Assembly (NCBI RefSeq): GCF_000284375.1
Contig: NC_017249.1
Location: 744,001 to 808,000 of the forward strand
Origin: Bradyrhizobium japonicum USDA 6
Lineage (GTDB): Bacteria; Pseudomonadota; Alphaproteobacteria; Rhizobiales; Xanthobacteraceae
Length of the DNA: 64,000 nucleotides
Direction: 5' to 3'
The first letter of the stretch is position 1. Each line of letters starts with the position of its first letter. Both the position numbers and the translations under genes were made by a program. This document shows, one piece after another, positions 1-8,742 of this stretch. Below the pieces are notes generated by a model. That model did not search any database. It saw nothing but the letters and a program-made list of their open reading frames with translations, and was not told where the DNA came from.

Positions 1-227
1 TTGCCAATGCACGCCGGCCATCTCCGTGGCATGCGCGCGGGATGTCGTGATCGCGTAACAACCGGCAAGATGACGCGAAAAAAATTCCCCATTTGAGACG
101 TCCGGCACATCGCGTCATGTCGGCGTCCGCTAAGGACGGCTAGGAACGCAAGTGGCGCTCGAATCAACGCGCCGTCCTGCGCTTTCGCTGATGTCGTTAC
201 CTATCGCCCGAAGGTCGGGCCCATAGG

Positions 228-1964
228 ATGAAAGTGGTTGGCGCGGTGCAGTGCAGGGCTATTGTGGTGGGGCTAGTCATAGCAGGTACCGCAGTCCCGG
301 CCGTCGCGCAGGAAGCCGGATCGCTGCTCCGGGAGATGCAGCGGCAGCAGGAGTTGCAGCGGCAGGAAAGGCTGCCGGCCCCTGACGAGATTCGACCGTG
401 GCAGCCGCCCGCCGCCATCCCCGACCGGGGCGAGCGCATCATCGTGAAGGGCGTTCGCTTCACCGGCAAGGTGGAGCTGCTGCCACAGGCCGAGCGCGAG
501 CAACTCGCTGCCTCGGTGCGCGGCAAGCGCCTCGGCATCAAAGGGCTCTATGCGTTGGCCGATCAGGTGACGGCCGTGCTCCAGGGCCGCGGCCGGTTGC
601 TGGCGCGCGCGCTGCTGCCGCCTCAGGACATCACCAACGGCATCGTCACGATCGAGATCGCCGAGGGCGCGCTCAAGACCATCACGCTCGACCGCGCCAG
701 GGGCGTGCGCGTGCGTGAGGACCTGTTGCGCGCGATCATCGAGGGTCGTCTCAAGCCGGACGGCGTGACGCGGCAGGATCTGGAAGACGCGCTGTTGCGG
801 ATGAACGACCTGCCTGGCGTGTCGGTGCATGCCAAGCTCGCGCCGGGCGATGCGCCGAACACCAGCAAGCTCGTCGTCGGCGTCGCGCAGGCGCCCGTCG
901 TCGGGGGCGGCCTCTGGGGCGACAATTACGGCAGCGCCAACGTCGGCAAGGCGCAGGGCAACGGGCTCATCTCGCTCACCGACGTGTCCGGCTACGGCGA
1001 CCTGACGCGGCTTTCCGGCACGCTGTCGCAAGGGCAGGAGTACGGCTCGCTGACGACGAGCGTGCCGCTCGGCGCCAGCGGCTTCATTGCCAATGCGAAC
1101 TATAGCTATCTCGACTACCACAACATCGACGCCATCGGCCGCGCCCTCGGCCTCACCGGTTTTGCCCATTTCGCCAATGGCGGCGTCGACTACAGCCTCA
1201 TCCGCTCGCGCGATTTCAACCTCCAGCTCGGCGGCGCCGTGACCTGGAAGGCGCTGGTCGACGACAGTATCGTCGGAAAGCTTCAGGACAAGCGCTCGAC
1301 CTCCGGCACGCTCAGTCTCAACGGCGACCGGCGCGACGCGCTGCTCGGCGGCGGCATCACCAATTGGTCGGTGAGCTGGACTTTTGGCGATCTCGATCTT
1401 TCGCGCCTGTCGGGCGCGCTCGCGGCGGACCTGGCCGGGCTCCGGACGCAAGGGCAGTTCAACCGGATCAATGCCGCGGTCGCCCGGCTTCAGGCCTTGC
1501 CCGGCGACTTCGCACTGTTCGGTCGCCTCTACGGGCAATGGGCCGACAAGAACCTCGATTCCTCGGAAGATTTTGCGCTGGGCGGCCCGTTCGGCGTGCG
1601 CGGCTATCCCGTCGGCGAGGCGCGCGGCGACATGGGCGTGCTCGGCACGCTCGAGCTCCGCTACTACGCGCCGCTGCCTGTGCGGTTCGGCAGCCTGCAA
1701 CTCGCGAGCTTCCTGGACGGCGGCTACGTCAAGATCAACGTGTCGCCGAACGGCATCGCGCCGGTCACTGTCTGCGGCTGTAACGAATACGGGCTCGCCA
1801 GCGCCGGCCTCGCCGCGCGCTGGACGCGCGAATGGCTGAACGTCTCGGCGAACTGGGCCCATACGCTGGGCGACAATCCCGGACGTTCCATCATCACCGG
1901 GGCCAATGTCGATGGCGTCAAGGCCAACGATCAGTTCTGGCTGCAAGCCGGCATTCGCTTCTGA
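228..1964 (+). CDS. Two-partner secretion transporter, ShlB/FhaC/HecB (TpsB) family
   Basis: Outer-membrane Omp85-superfamily pore that would export the exoprotein encoded just downstream. A signal peptide ends near residue 28 (AVPAVAQ). It is followed by a Gln/Arg-rich linker, two POTRA-like domains (about 71-145 and 150-220), then a beta-barrel to residue 578. The barrel holds the family motif VRGYPVGEARG near residue 457, the VRGY element that reaches into the pore. The protein ends in an aromatic residue (GIRF), as outer-membrane barrels usually do. The 578-residue length fits the family. The stop lies 19 bases before the exoprotein start, so the two are probably co-transcribed. Substrate specificity is inferred from adjacency only. 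Confidence 0.9.
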   Translation: MKVVGAVQCRAIVVGLVIAGTAVPAVAQEAGSLLREMQRQQELQRQERLPAPDEIRPWQPPAAIPDRGERIIVKGVRFTGKVELLPQAEREQLAASVRGKRLGIKGLYALADQVTAVLQGRGRLLARALLPPQDITNGIVTIEIAEGALKTITLDRARGVRVREDLLRAIIEGRLKPDGVTRQDLEDALLRMNDLPGVSVHAKLAPGDAPNTSKLVVGVAQAPVVGGGLWGDNYGSANVGKAQGNGLISLTDVSGYGDLTRLSGTLSQGQEYGSLTTSVPLGASGFIANANYSYLDYHNIDAIGRALGLTGFAHFANGGVDYSLIRSRDFNLQLGGAVTWKALVDDSIVGKLQDKRSTSGTLSLNGDRRDALLGGGITNWSVSWTFGDLDLSRLSGALAADLAGLRTQGQFNRINAAVARLQALPGDFALFGRLYGQWADKNLDSSEDFALGGPFGVRGYPVGEARGDMGVLGTLELRYYAPLPVRFGSLQLASFLDGGYVKINVSPNGIAPVTVCGCNEYGLASAGLAARWTREWLNVSANWAHTLGDNPGRSIITGANVDGVKANDQFWLQAGIRF

Positions 1965-1983
1965 TGTTTCGAGGGGGCACGCG

Positions 1984-4173
1984 ATGACATCGACCCTGCC
2001 GCGGATGCGACTCGCAATCGCGCTGTCCGCGACCACGATGCTGACGCCGCCGGCGCTGGCGCAGACGCTGCCGACCGGCGGCCAGGTCGTATCGGGACAG
2101 GCCACGATCAGTCAGTCCGGCAACGCCATGACGATCAACCAGTCGAGCGACCGGATGATCGCCAACTGGCAGAGTTTTTCGATCGGCGCCGGCAGCTCCG
2201 TGACCTTCAATCAGCCCGGCGCATCCTCGGTCGCGCTGAACCGCGTCGTCGGCCAGGACCCGTCAAGAATCCTCGGCAGCCTCAGCGCCAATGGCCAAGT
2301 GTTCCTGATCAATCCGAACGGCATCGCCATCGGCAAGACCGGCAGCGTGCAGACCGGCGGCTTCGTCGCCTCCACGCTCGGCATCAGCAACGCTGATTTT
2401 CTGGCCGGCCGCTACAATTTCACCGGCAGCGGCGGCGCGATCACCAATGAGGGCAGCATCTCCGGCAAGGTGGTGGCGCTGATCTCGCCGAGCGTCAGCA
2501 ATTCCGGCAGCATCACCGGCAGCACGGCGCTCGCCGCCGGCACCGACGTGCTGCTCGACTTCAACGGCGACGGCATGCTCTCGGTCGAGGTCAAGGCCTC
2601 CACCGTCAAGACGCTGGCCGAGAACAAGGGATTGATCCGCGCCGATGGCGGGCTCGCCATCCTCACCGCCAAGGGCGCGAGCGACGCCATGAAGGGCGTG
2701 GTCAACAACACCGGCGTGGTGCAGGCCGCGAGCATCGGCAGCAGGAACGGCCGCATCCTTCTGCTCGGCGACGCCAGGCACGGCGAGGTCAATGCCGGCG
2801 GCACGCTGCGGGCCCGCTCGGTCGAAACCTCCGCCGCCAAGGTCAATCTCGCCGCCGACCTGAAGGTCGATACGCTGGGCGGGCATTGGCTGATCGATCC
2901 CGTCAACATCACCATCGACGCGAACTACGCCAGTGCCTTGCAGACCGCGTTGGCGAGCGGCGACGTGACGGTGACGACCTCGGGCAGCGGCGCCGACGCG
3001 GGCAACGTCACGGTCAACTCCGCCGTCACCTGGGGCTCGCATATCCTGACGCTGCGGGCCGACAACAACATCGTCATCAATGCGCCGCTGACTTCGACCG
3101 GCACGACGAGCAGTGACGGCCTGGTCCTGCAATACGCACAGACCACGGCCACCGGTGGCTACACCATCAGCGCGCCGGTCAACCTGGCCGCGGGCAGCCT
3201 GTTCCAGACCCGGAAAGGATCTGACGCCGTCATCACCTATGCGGTGATCACCGACGTGAATGCCCTGCAGAACATCAACACCAACCGGTCCGGCAACTAC
3301 GTGCTGGGCGCGAACATCGATGCCAGCGCCACGGCGGGCTGGAATGGTGGCGCCGGCTTCACACCGATCGGCGGCATCGGCGATATCAGCAGCTATTTTT
3401 CCGGCATTTTCGACGGGCTCGGTCACCACATCAGCAACCTGACCATCAACCGGCCGTCCAGCGATAACATCGGCCTGTTCGGCTACCTCGATGGCGGGAC
3501 CATCCGCAATGTCGGATTGGAAGGCGGTAGCGTGACGGGCAACAATGCCGTCGGCGGGCTGGTGGGGTCGAGCGGCCTCTGGGTCTACGGCGGCACGAGC
3601 AGCGTCGCCTACAACACCATCAGCAACGTTTACAACACGGGCAATGTGACCGGCAGCGGCGCCATGGTCGGCGGGCTGGTCGGCGACGCCTATATCACGA
3701 CGATCAGCAACTCATATGCCACCGGCACGGTTGCGGGTTATGGCGCCGCCGGCGGGCTGGGAGGGCGCGTCGTCGCCTCGTCCGTCTCCAACTCGTATGC
3801 GACCGGCAACGTGTCCGCTGTCTGGGACGGCGCTGGCGGGCTGATCGGGTACAATATCGGCACATGGATGGGACCGGGCCCTGCGGATTATGCCATCGGT
3901 ACGGTGAGCCACTCTCATGCCACGGGTACGGTAACTGGCGGCGTCAATGTCGGTGGTTTGTTGGGGTACAGCAACATCGGTCTCGTCACCGACAGTTACG
4001 CCACCGGCAATGTCTCGGGCACAGGTTCTAATGGAGGCACAGGCACATCTGCCGGCGGACTGGTGGGGTTCGCCTCGTACAGCCAGGTCGAGCGATCTTA
4101 CGCCACCGGCAACGTGTCCGGTGTCGATGCGGTCGGCGGGCTGGTGGGGGCGACTGGTACGGCGGCACGGTAA
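1984..4173 (+). CDS. Filamentous haemagglutinin-type exoprotein (TpsA), N-terminal part ending at a frameshift
   Basis: Predicted secreted adhesin or exoprotein, the partner of the upstream transporter. The start is the ATG at 1984, which follows a GAGGGG ribosome-binding site and gives a proper signal peptide ending at LTPPALAQ. Residues about 28-150 form the haemagglutination-activity (TPS secretion) domain, with NPNGIAIGKTG typical of it. From about residue 520 it carries GLUG-type repeats (VGGLVG followed by SYATGNVSG). The frame stops at 4171-4173 within the repeat array, while matching repeats continue in another frame from 4152. The break coincides with a run of five G at 4146-4150; one extra G would restore a protein of about 1170 residues. 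It may be a pseudogene, a phase-variable gene or a sequencing error. Confidence 0.85.
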   Translation: MTSTLPRMRLAIALSATTMLTPPALAQTLPTGGQVVSGQATISQSGNAMTINQSSDRMIANWQSFSIGAGSSVTFNQPGASSVALNRVVGQDPSRILGSLSANGQVFLINPNGIAIGKTGSVQTGGFVASTLGISNADFLAGRYNFTGSGGAITNEGSISGKVVALISPSVSNSGSITGSTALAAGTDVLLDFNGDGMLSVEVKASTVKTLAENKGLIRADGGLAILTAKGASDAMKGVVNNTGVVQAASIGSRNGRILLLGDARHGEVNAGGTLRARSVETSAAKVNLAADLKVDTLGGHWLIDPVNITIDANYASALQTALASGDVTVTTSGSGADAGNVTVNSAVTWGSHILTLRADNNIVINAPLTSTGTTSSDGLVLQYAQTTATGGYTISAPVNLAAGSLFQTRKGSDAVITYAVITDVNALQNINTNRSGNYVLGANIDASATAGWNGGAGFTPIGGIGDISSYFSGIFDGLGHHISNLTINRPSSDNIGLFGYLDGGTIRNVGLEGGSVTGNNAVGGLVGSSGLWVYGGTSSVAYNTISNVYNTGNVTGSGAMVGGLVGDAYITTISNSYATGTVAGYGAAGGLGGRVVASSVSNSYATGNVSAVWDGAGGLIGYNIGTWMGPGPADYAIGTVSHSHATGTVTGGVNVGGLLGYSNIGLVTDSYATGNVSGTGSNGGTGTSAGGLVGFASYSQVERSYATGNVSGVDAVGGLVGATGTAAR

Positions 4174-5495
4174 GCCAGTCTTACGCGACCGGCAATGTGT
4201 CCGGAACGAGGTCGGTCGGCGGGTTGGTCGGGCACAGCAATGAAGCCGTTTCAGTGCTCGATTCCTACGCCAAGGGAGCGGTTTCAGGAAATTCCGAGGT
4301 CGGCGGGCTGGTGGGGGTGAATCAGGAAAGCCACGTGGGCCGAAGCTACTTCGCGGGCACCGTGTCGGGAACCAGCAATGTCGGCGCGATCGTGGGGATG
4401 AACTGGGATGGCGGCGACGTCACCCAAAGCTATGCGAACAGGGACACGTCGGGGCAGAGCGCCGCCTGTGGCGCATCCTTCGGCGGCGGCATCTGCGATG
4501 GCGGCATGCTCACCACGGCACAGCTGCGCGATCCCTTCACCTTCATCAACAACGGCTTTGACTTCGTCGGCATCTGGGGCAAGTCCGTCAGCGGCGCCAA
4601 CAACGGCATGCCGGTGCTGCGCGCGTTCGGCGACACCGTCTATGATGCCTATGTCAACGTCGCGGGCTCGGCCAGCACCACCTATGGCACGCTGGCCTCG
4701 CTCGGCGGATTGACGATGACCGGCGTGAACGCCAATCGCGTCACGCTCGGCTGGGGCAGCGCAGTCACCACCGCATTGGGCGCGGGCAGCTACAATCTCG
4801 GCGGCCCCGACGTTCTCAACGCGACCGGCTCGGGCGGCGCGGTCTATGTCGGCTCGGTCGCGGTCGGCCTCACCATCGACAGGGCGGCGCTCACCATCAG
4901 CGCCAACGCGTCCAAGATCTATGACGGCCTCGCCTTCTCCGGCGGCAGCGTCGCTTATTCCGGCTTCATGAACGGCGAGACTGCATCCGTACTGTCGGGC
5001 ACGCTCAGCTATGGCGGCACCGCGCAGGGCGCGGTGAATGCCGGCCGCTACAGCCTGACGGCGTCGGGCCTCTCCTCGGCCAACTATGCGATCACCTATG
5101 TCGACGGTTCGCTGACCGTCAACAAGGCGCCGCTCACCATTGCAGTCAACGGCGTCACGAAGAATTACGACGGCGTGCTGTTCTCCGGCGGCAGCGCGAT
5201 CTATTCCGGCTTCGTGAACGGGGAGGGGCTGTCCGCGCTATCAGGCACGCTCGTCTACGGCGGCTCGGCCCAGGGCACGCGCAATCCCGGGGTCTACAGC
5301 ATCGCCGCCTCGGGGCTGACATCCGCGAACTACGACATCACCTATGTCGACGGCCGGCTCGCGATCATTCCGCGCGACGCAGGCGCCTGCTCGCTTGGGG
5401 CCGGCGGCAACCCGGTCTGCGGCGCCACTCCGCCCAATCCCGCTGCGCCCATCGGGCTGAACGACCAGGCGCCGATCGAGGTCGTGCTGCCTTAG
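4152..5495 (+). pseudogene. C-terminal part of the TpsA exoprotein, out of frame with its N-terminus
   Basis: Continuation of the upstream exoprotein in the -1 frame. From 4152 the frame reads DWYGGTVSQSYATGNVSG, a normal GLUG-type repeat, showing it belongs to the same ancestral reading frame. Repeats continue to about 4410. A cysteine-containing segment follows, then two tandem MBG/YDG-type immunoglobulin-like domains (each with KIYDG or KNYDG and SANYxITYVDG) at about 4890-5120 and 5130-5380, and a Pro-rich tail. An ATG at 4197 could start a 432-residue protein, but without a signal peptide or TPS domain it would not be secreted. The mutation is best described as a one-base loss in the G run at 4146-4150. 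Confidence 0.75.
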
Positions 5496-5705
5496 AGCAC
5501 CCAGCAGCGGCACAATCGCTGCACCTCGTGACGGCATTTGCGCCCACATGCTACGCCTGGTGAGACCGCAGAGGCGGCCCTCACGCGTTCGAACCGAAGC
5601 CCCGCCGTCTGCGACTTATTCTCGCAGCCGGGCGCTGTGATGTTTCCCCACCGGATTTGACCGTCGCGCGTCCCGGCGAGGCTTCGGTGCAGGGTTTTTT
5701 GAGCC

Positions 5706-6818
5706 ATGAATTGCGCTTCGATCGGCCGGATTTTCGGCCTCCTTTGCTCGGTCACCATTGCCGAGACGGTTGCCGTTCATGCCGACGATACGTCCAACGA
5801 CCGTGTCATCTCCGAAAAAACCGAGATCATCGCGGCTGATCCGACCAACGCGGTTGCCTACGAGCTGCGTGGCGAAGCCTGGCACCTCAAGCGCGACAAG
5901 GATCGCGCCTTCGAGGATTGCAGCGCCGCGATACGAATCGATCCGAATTTCGGGCGGGCTTACAACTGCCGCGGCCGCGCCTATTCGGCGAAGGGCGAAC
6001 GGGATCGCGCTTTGGCCGATTACAACGAGGCCATTCGCCTCGATCCCGGCTACGGTCCGTCCTACACCTCCCGTGCCCTCGAATATTTCAACAAGCGCGA
6101 TTTCGATCTCGCGATTACTGCCTTCACCGAGGCCGTCGAACGCAACCCCAAGCAAGCCTATTTTGCGATCGTCATGAGAGGCGAGGCGTATGCGGCGAAG
6201 GGCGACACCGATCGCGCCGTCGCCGATTACGACGAGGCGATGCGCCGCAATCCCTCCGCCGCATGGCCCTACGAGCTGCGAAGCACCGCCCATTTCGAGA
6301 AGGGCGAGTTCGATGCGGCGCTCGACGACTGCAACAGCGCGGTCCGTCTGGAGCCCAAGAGCGCCGGCGGCCATTACTGCCGGGCCGTCGTCCTCCTGAA
6401 AAAGGACGACGCCGATGGTGCCATTCGGGAGTTCGACGAGGTCACGAGGATCGCCCCGGCGTTCGTGAAGGCCTATCTCGCGCGCGCCGTCGCCTGGCAC
6501 AAGAAGGGCGACGACAAACATGCCATTGCCGATTTCGACGAAGCGATCAGGCTGCAGCCGGGAAATTCGACGGCCTACAACAATCGCGCCGCTGCGTTTC
6601 GCGACATGGGCGAGCATGATCGCGCGCTCGCCGACTACAACGAGGCGATCCGGCTCGATCCCAACAACCAGGTCGCGTTGGTCAATCGCGGCCTCCTCTA
6701 CATGAAACTGTCCGACGCCAAACATGCGCGCGCCGATTTCAACAGCGTGCTCGCGCTGCCGCCGGGCGACCAATGGGCCGTGGACACGGCGCGTGAAGGG
6801 CTTGGCTTTTTGAAGTGA
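5706..6818 (+). CDS. Secreted or periplasmic tetratricopeptide-repeat protein
   Basis: 370 residues, made almost entirely of about nine to ten TPR units of 34 residues (recurring pattern DRALADYNEAIRLDPN, with A8, G and A20 positions conserved), so probably a protein-protein interaction scaffold. The N-terminus MNCASIGRIFGLLCSVTIAETVAVHADD looks like a weak signal peptide, which suggests a periplasmic site. No catalytic domain is visible. It follows the two-partner secretion locus by 210 bases in the same direction, but no functional link is shown. A palindromic repeat lies downstream. The specific function is unknown. Confidence 0.85.
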   Translation: MNCASIGRIFGLLCSVTIAETVAVHADDTSNDRVISEKTEIIAADPTNAVAYELRGEAWHLKRDKDRAFEDCSAAIRIDPNFGRAYNCRGRAYSAKGERDRALADYNEAIRLDPGYGPSYTSRALEYFNKRDFDLAITAFTEAVERNPKQAYFAIVMRGEAYAAKGDTDRAVADYDEAMRRNPSAAWPYELRSTAHFEKGEFDAALDDCNSAVRLEPKSAGGHYCRAVVLLKKDDADGAIREFDEVTRIAPAFVKAYLARAVAWHKKGDDKHAIADFDEAIRLQPGNSTAYNNRAAAFRDMGEHDRALADYNEAIRLDPNNQVALVNRGLLYMKLSDAKHARADFNSVLALPPGDQWAVDTAREGLGFLK

Positions 6819-6854
6819 TGCGAGAGCAGGGCCGCGCTGCAACCCTACTCTCTG

Positions 6855-6938
6855 TCATTGCGAGGAGCGAAGCGACGAAGCAATCCAGAATCTCTCTGCG
6901 GAAAGATTCTGGATTGCTTCGCTGCGCTCGCAATGACG
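6855..6938. repeat. REP-like palindromic intergenic repeat, family A
   Basis: Imperfect inverted repeat: TCATTGCGAGGAGCGAAGC on the left is answered by GCTTCGCTGCGCTCGCAATGA on the right, with inner arms ATCCAGAATC and GATTCTGGAT around a short loop. It sits between convergent genes (TPR protein and TetR). A diverged copy lies at 54803-54915. Likely a REP/BIME-type element; it might also act as a transcript-end structure. Confidence 0.75.
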
Positions 6939-6984
6939 AGGAGAACGCAGGCGATCTATCACCCAAATGAAAACGGGCTGCGCG

Positions 6985-7623
6985 TCAGCAGACCGTCGGC
7001 AGCAGGCGCCGGACTTCGTCGAGCAGTTCGGGAATCGCCGTCCTGTCACCCGCGAGGTGCCTAAGCAGCGCATTTTGGAATAGACCGTCGAACAGCGCAT
7101 AGAGCGCGGCGGGCGACGATGCCGGCCGCTTGCCGCCGAGCTCGGCATAGCGGGAGGCGATGCGCCAGATCATCGCTTCCAGGCTCTTGTCGATCTCGAG
7201 TACATCCTTGCGAAACGCCGCCTCGAACATCGCCTGCGAGCGCAGGTCGTACCAAAGGCGGTGCATACGGGCCTCGTTCTGCAGCGTTGCTGCGAGCTTG
7301 GCGAGGAAACCCTCCGTCAATTCGTCGCGGCTCGTTGCCGTCGCGACGACATCGTCATATCGCGTCACGCACTTCGCCTTGTAGTGGCGGACGCAGCAGC
7401 AGATCAGGTCGAGCTTGTCGCTGAAATAATAGTGGAACACGCCGTGCGTGAACGCCGAGTTCTGCGCGATTTCGCGCAGGCTGGTGCGTGCGAAGCCGAG
7501 CTCTCCAAGCGTTTCGAGCGCGGCCTCGGCAAGCTCGACGCGCCGCGCGTTGAACTTCTCGTCGCGCGGCACCTCGGCCGCATCAGCCACACGCCGGGCC
7601 GCTCCCGTCACCTGCCGCGCCAT
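6985..7623 (-). CDS. TetR/AcrR-family transcriptional regulator
   Basis: 212 residues with an N-terminal TetR helix-turn-helix at about 27-75 (AEAALETLGELGFARTSLREIA, then GVFHYYFSDKLDLI) and a helical ligand-binding C-terminal domain. It is divergent from the SDR-SDH-acyl-CoA synthetase cluster. The 279-base gap holds two perfect TTGACA-N2-TGTCAA palindromes that would be its operators, so it probably represses both its own gene and the catabolic cluster until an inducer, perhaps an acyl-CoA intermediate, binds. The inducer cannot be read from sequence. Confidence 0.88.
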   Translation of the reverse strand: MARQVTGAARRVADAAEVPRDEKFNARRVELAEAALETLGELGFARTSLREIAQNSAFTHGVFHYYFSDKLDLICCCVRHYKAKCVTRYDDVVATATSRDELTEGFLAKLAATLQNEARMHRLWYDLRSQAMFEAAFRKDVLEIDKSLEAMIWRIASRYAELGGKRPASSPAALYALFDGLFQNALLRHLAGDRTAIPELLDEVRRLLPTVC

Positions 7624-7706
7624 CTCGTCCCTTCCTCAGTCCCGTTCTTTCAAGGACTTATACCGCGTCGACCGCGGAACGCTCCATCCCCTCACAACCA
7701 CTTCCT

Positions 7707-7785
7707 TTGACAACTGTCAAATTCGTTCTTGACAAGTGTCAAGATTTTGGCGGAGGTTCGCGCCAAGAATTTGGACAGTCGTCAA
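7707..7785. promoter_or_regulatory. Tandem palindromic operators between the divergent TetR gene and SDR cluster
   Basis: Perfect inverted repeats TTGACAACTGTCAA (7707-7720) and TTGACAAGTGTCAA (7729-7742, extendable to CTTGACAAGTGTCAAG) are offset by 22 bases, two helical turns. A degenerate third copy TGGACAGTCGTCAA is at 7772-7785, another 43 bases on. The half-site TTGACA is itself a -35 hexamer, so binding would block promoters in both directions. Assignment to the adjacent TetR protein is by position. Confidence 0.75.
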
Positions 7786-7902
7786 GACGTCCAACCATGG
7801 AGGAACGCCTCGCTGGGTGCCGCCGAAAGGCCTGCGCCCATCGACCTGGTGCGCGCCGATTGGCGCAGCACGAATCGATCACCAGCAACGGAGGAGTGCG
7901 TC

Positions 7903-8706
7903 ATGAGTGGGAAGAGCCTTGCAGGCAGGAAAGCCCTGGTCACTGGCGGTGCCCGAGGAATCGGCGCGGCCATCGCGCAAGCGTTGGCGCGAGCTGGCGC
8001 CTCGATCATGATCGCCGACATCCTGGAAGAGACCGGCCGCGCCAGCGCAGTCGCTATCGCGAAGGAGGACGTCGCCACGGGCTTCGTCCAGCTCGACGTC
8101 ACCGACGACGCTCAATGGGAGCGGGCGGTTGCCAAGACCGTCGCAACCCTCGGCGGCTACGACATTCTGATCAACAATGCCGGCATCGAGATCACGTCGC
8201 TGATCTCCGAGGTCAAGGCCGAGGACGCCCGGCGGATGTGCGACGTCAATATCGTTGGCACCGTGCTCGGCATGAAGCACGCCTTCCGTGCCATGCGCCC
8301 GGGCGGGCCGGCCGGCAAGGGCGGCGCCGTCGTCAACATCGCCTCGGTTGCGGCAACGATCGCCTTCCCGAGCATCGCGGTCTATTCGGGCACCAAATCC
8401 GCGGTTGACCGCATGACGCGGGTCGGAGCGATGGAAGCCGGCAAGCTCGGTTTCGGCGTGCGCGTCAACTGCATCTATCCGGGCCTGATCCCGACCGACA
8501 TGGGCATGCAGCTCGCCAACGACATCGTCAAGGTCGGGCTCGCGGCTGACGTCAACGCCGCAGTCGGCTCGGTGGTGGAGCAAACCCCGCTCGGCCGTCT
8601 CGCCGAGGTCACGGACATCGGCGATGCCGCGGTGTTCCTGTGCTCGAACGAGGCGCGCTTCATCACCGGCATCGGACTGCCGGTCGATGGCGGCATGGGC
8701 ATGTAG
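7903..8706 (+). CDS. Short-chain dehydrogenase/reductase (SDR)
   Basis: NAD(P)-dependent oxidoreductase of 267 residues acting on a hydroxyl or keto group. The Rossmann glycine motif TGGARGIG is near residue 13, NNAG near 90, the catalytic serine lies in VNIASVAA and the catalytic Tyr/Lys pair in YSGTK near 160. The start at 7903 follows GGAGG at 7890; a longer open frame upstream runs through the operator region and is unlikely to be used. It is the first gene of a three-gene rightward cluster with the saccharopine-dehydrogenase-like and acyl-CoA synthetase genes, and probably acts in breakdown of an alicyclic or fatty-acid-like compound. The substrate is unknown. Confidence 0.9.
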   Translation: MSGKSLAGRKALVTGGARGIGAAIAQALARAGASIMIADILEETGRASAVAIAKEDVATGFVQLDVTDDAQWERAVAKTVATLGGYDILINNAGIEITSLISEVKAEDARRMCDVNIVGTVLGMKHAFRAMRPGGPAGKGGAVVNIASVAATIAFPSIAVYSGTKSAVDRMTRVGAMEAGKLGFGVRVNCIYPGLIPTDMGMQLANDIVKVGLAADVNAAVGSVVEQTPLGRLAEVTDIGDAAVFLCSNEARFITGIGLPVDGGMGM

Positions 8707-8742
8707 CAAACAACCAGACAACGAACATTTCGGAGGAACGCA

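Noticed and set aside
273..2105. Long open frame on the minus strand opposite the TpsB transporter gene
   Set aside because: It mirrors the coding frame of the real gene, has Arg/Ala/Asp-rich low-complexity translation and no family features; a GC-rich codon shadow.
3540..4410. Regularly repeated DNA as a CRISPR array
   Set aside because: Repeats are in frame, encode GLUG-type protein repeats and have no uniform spacers.
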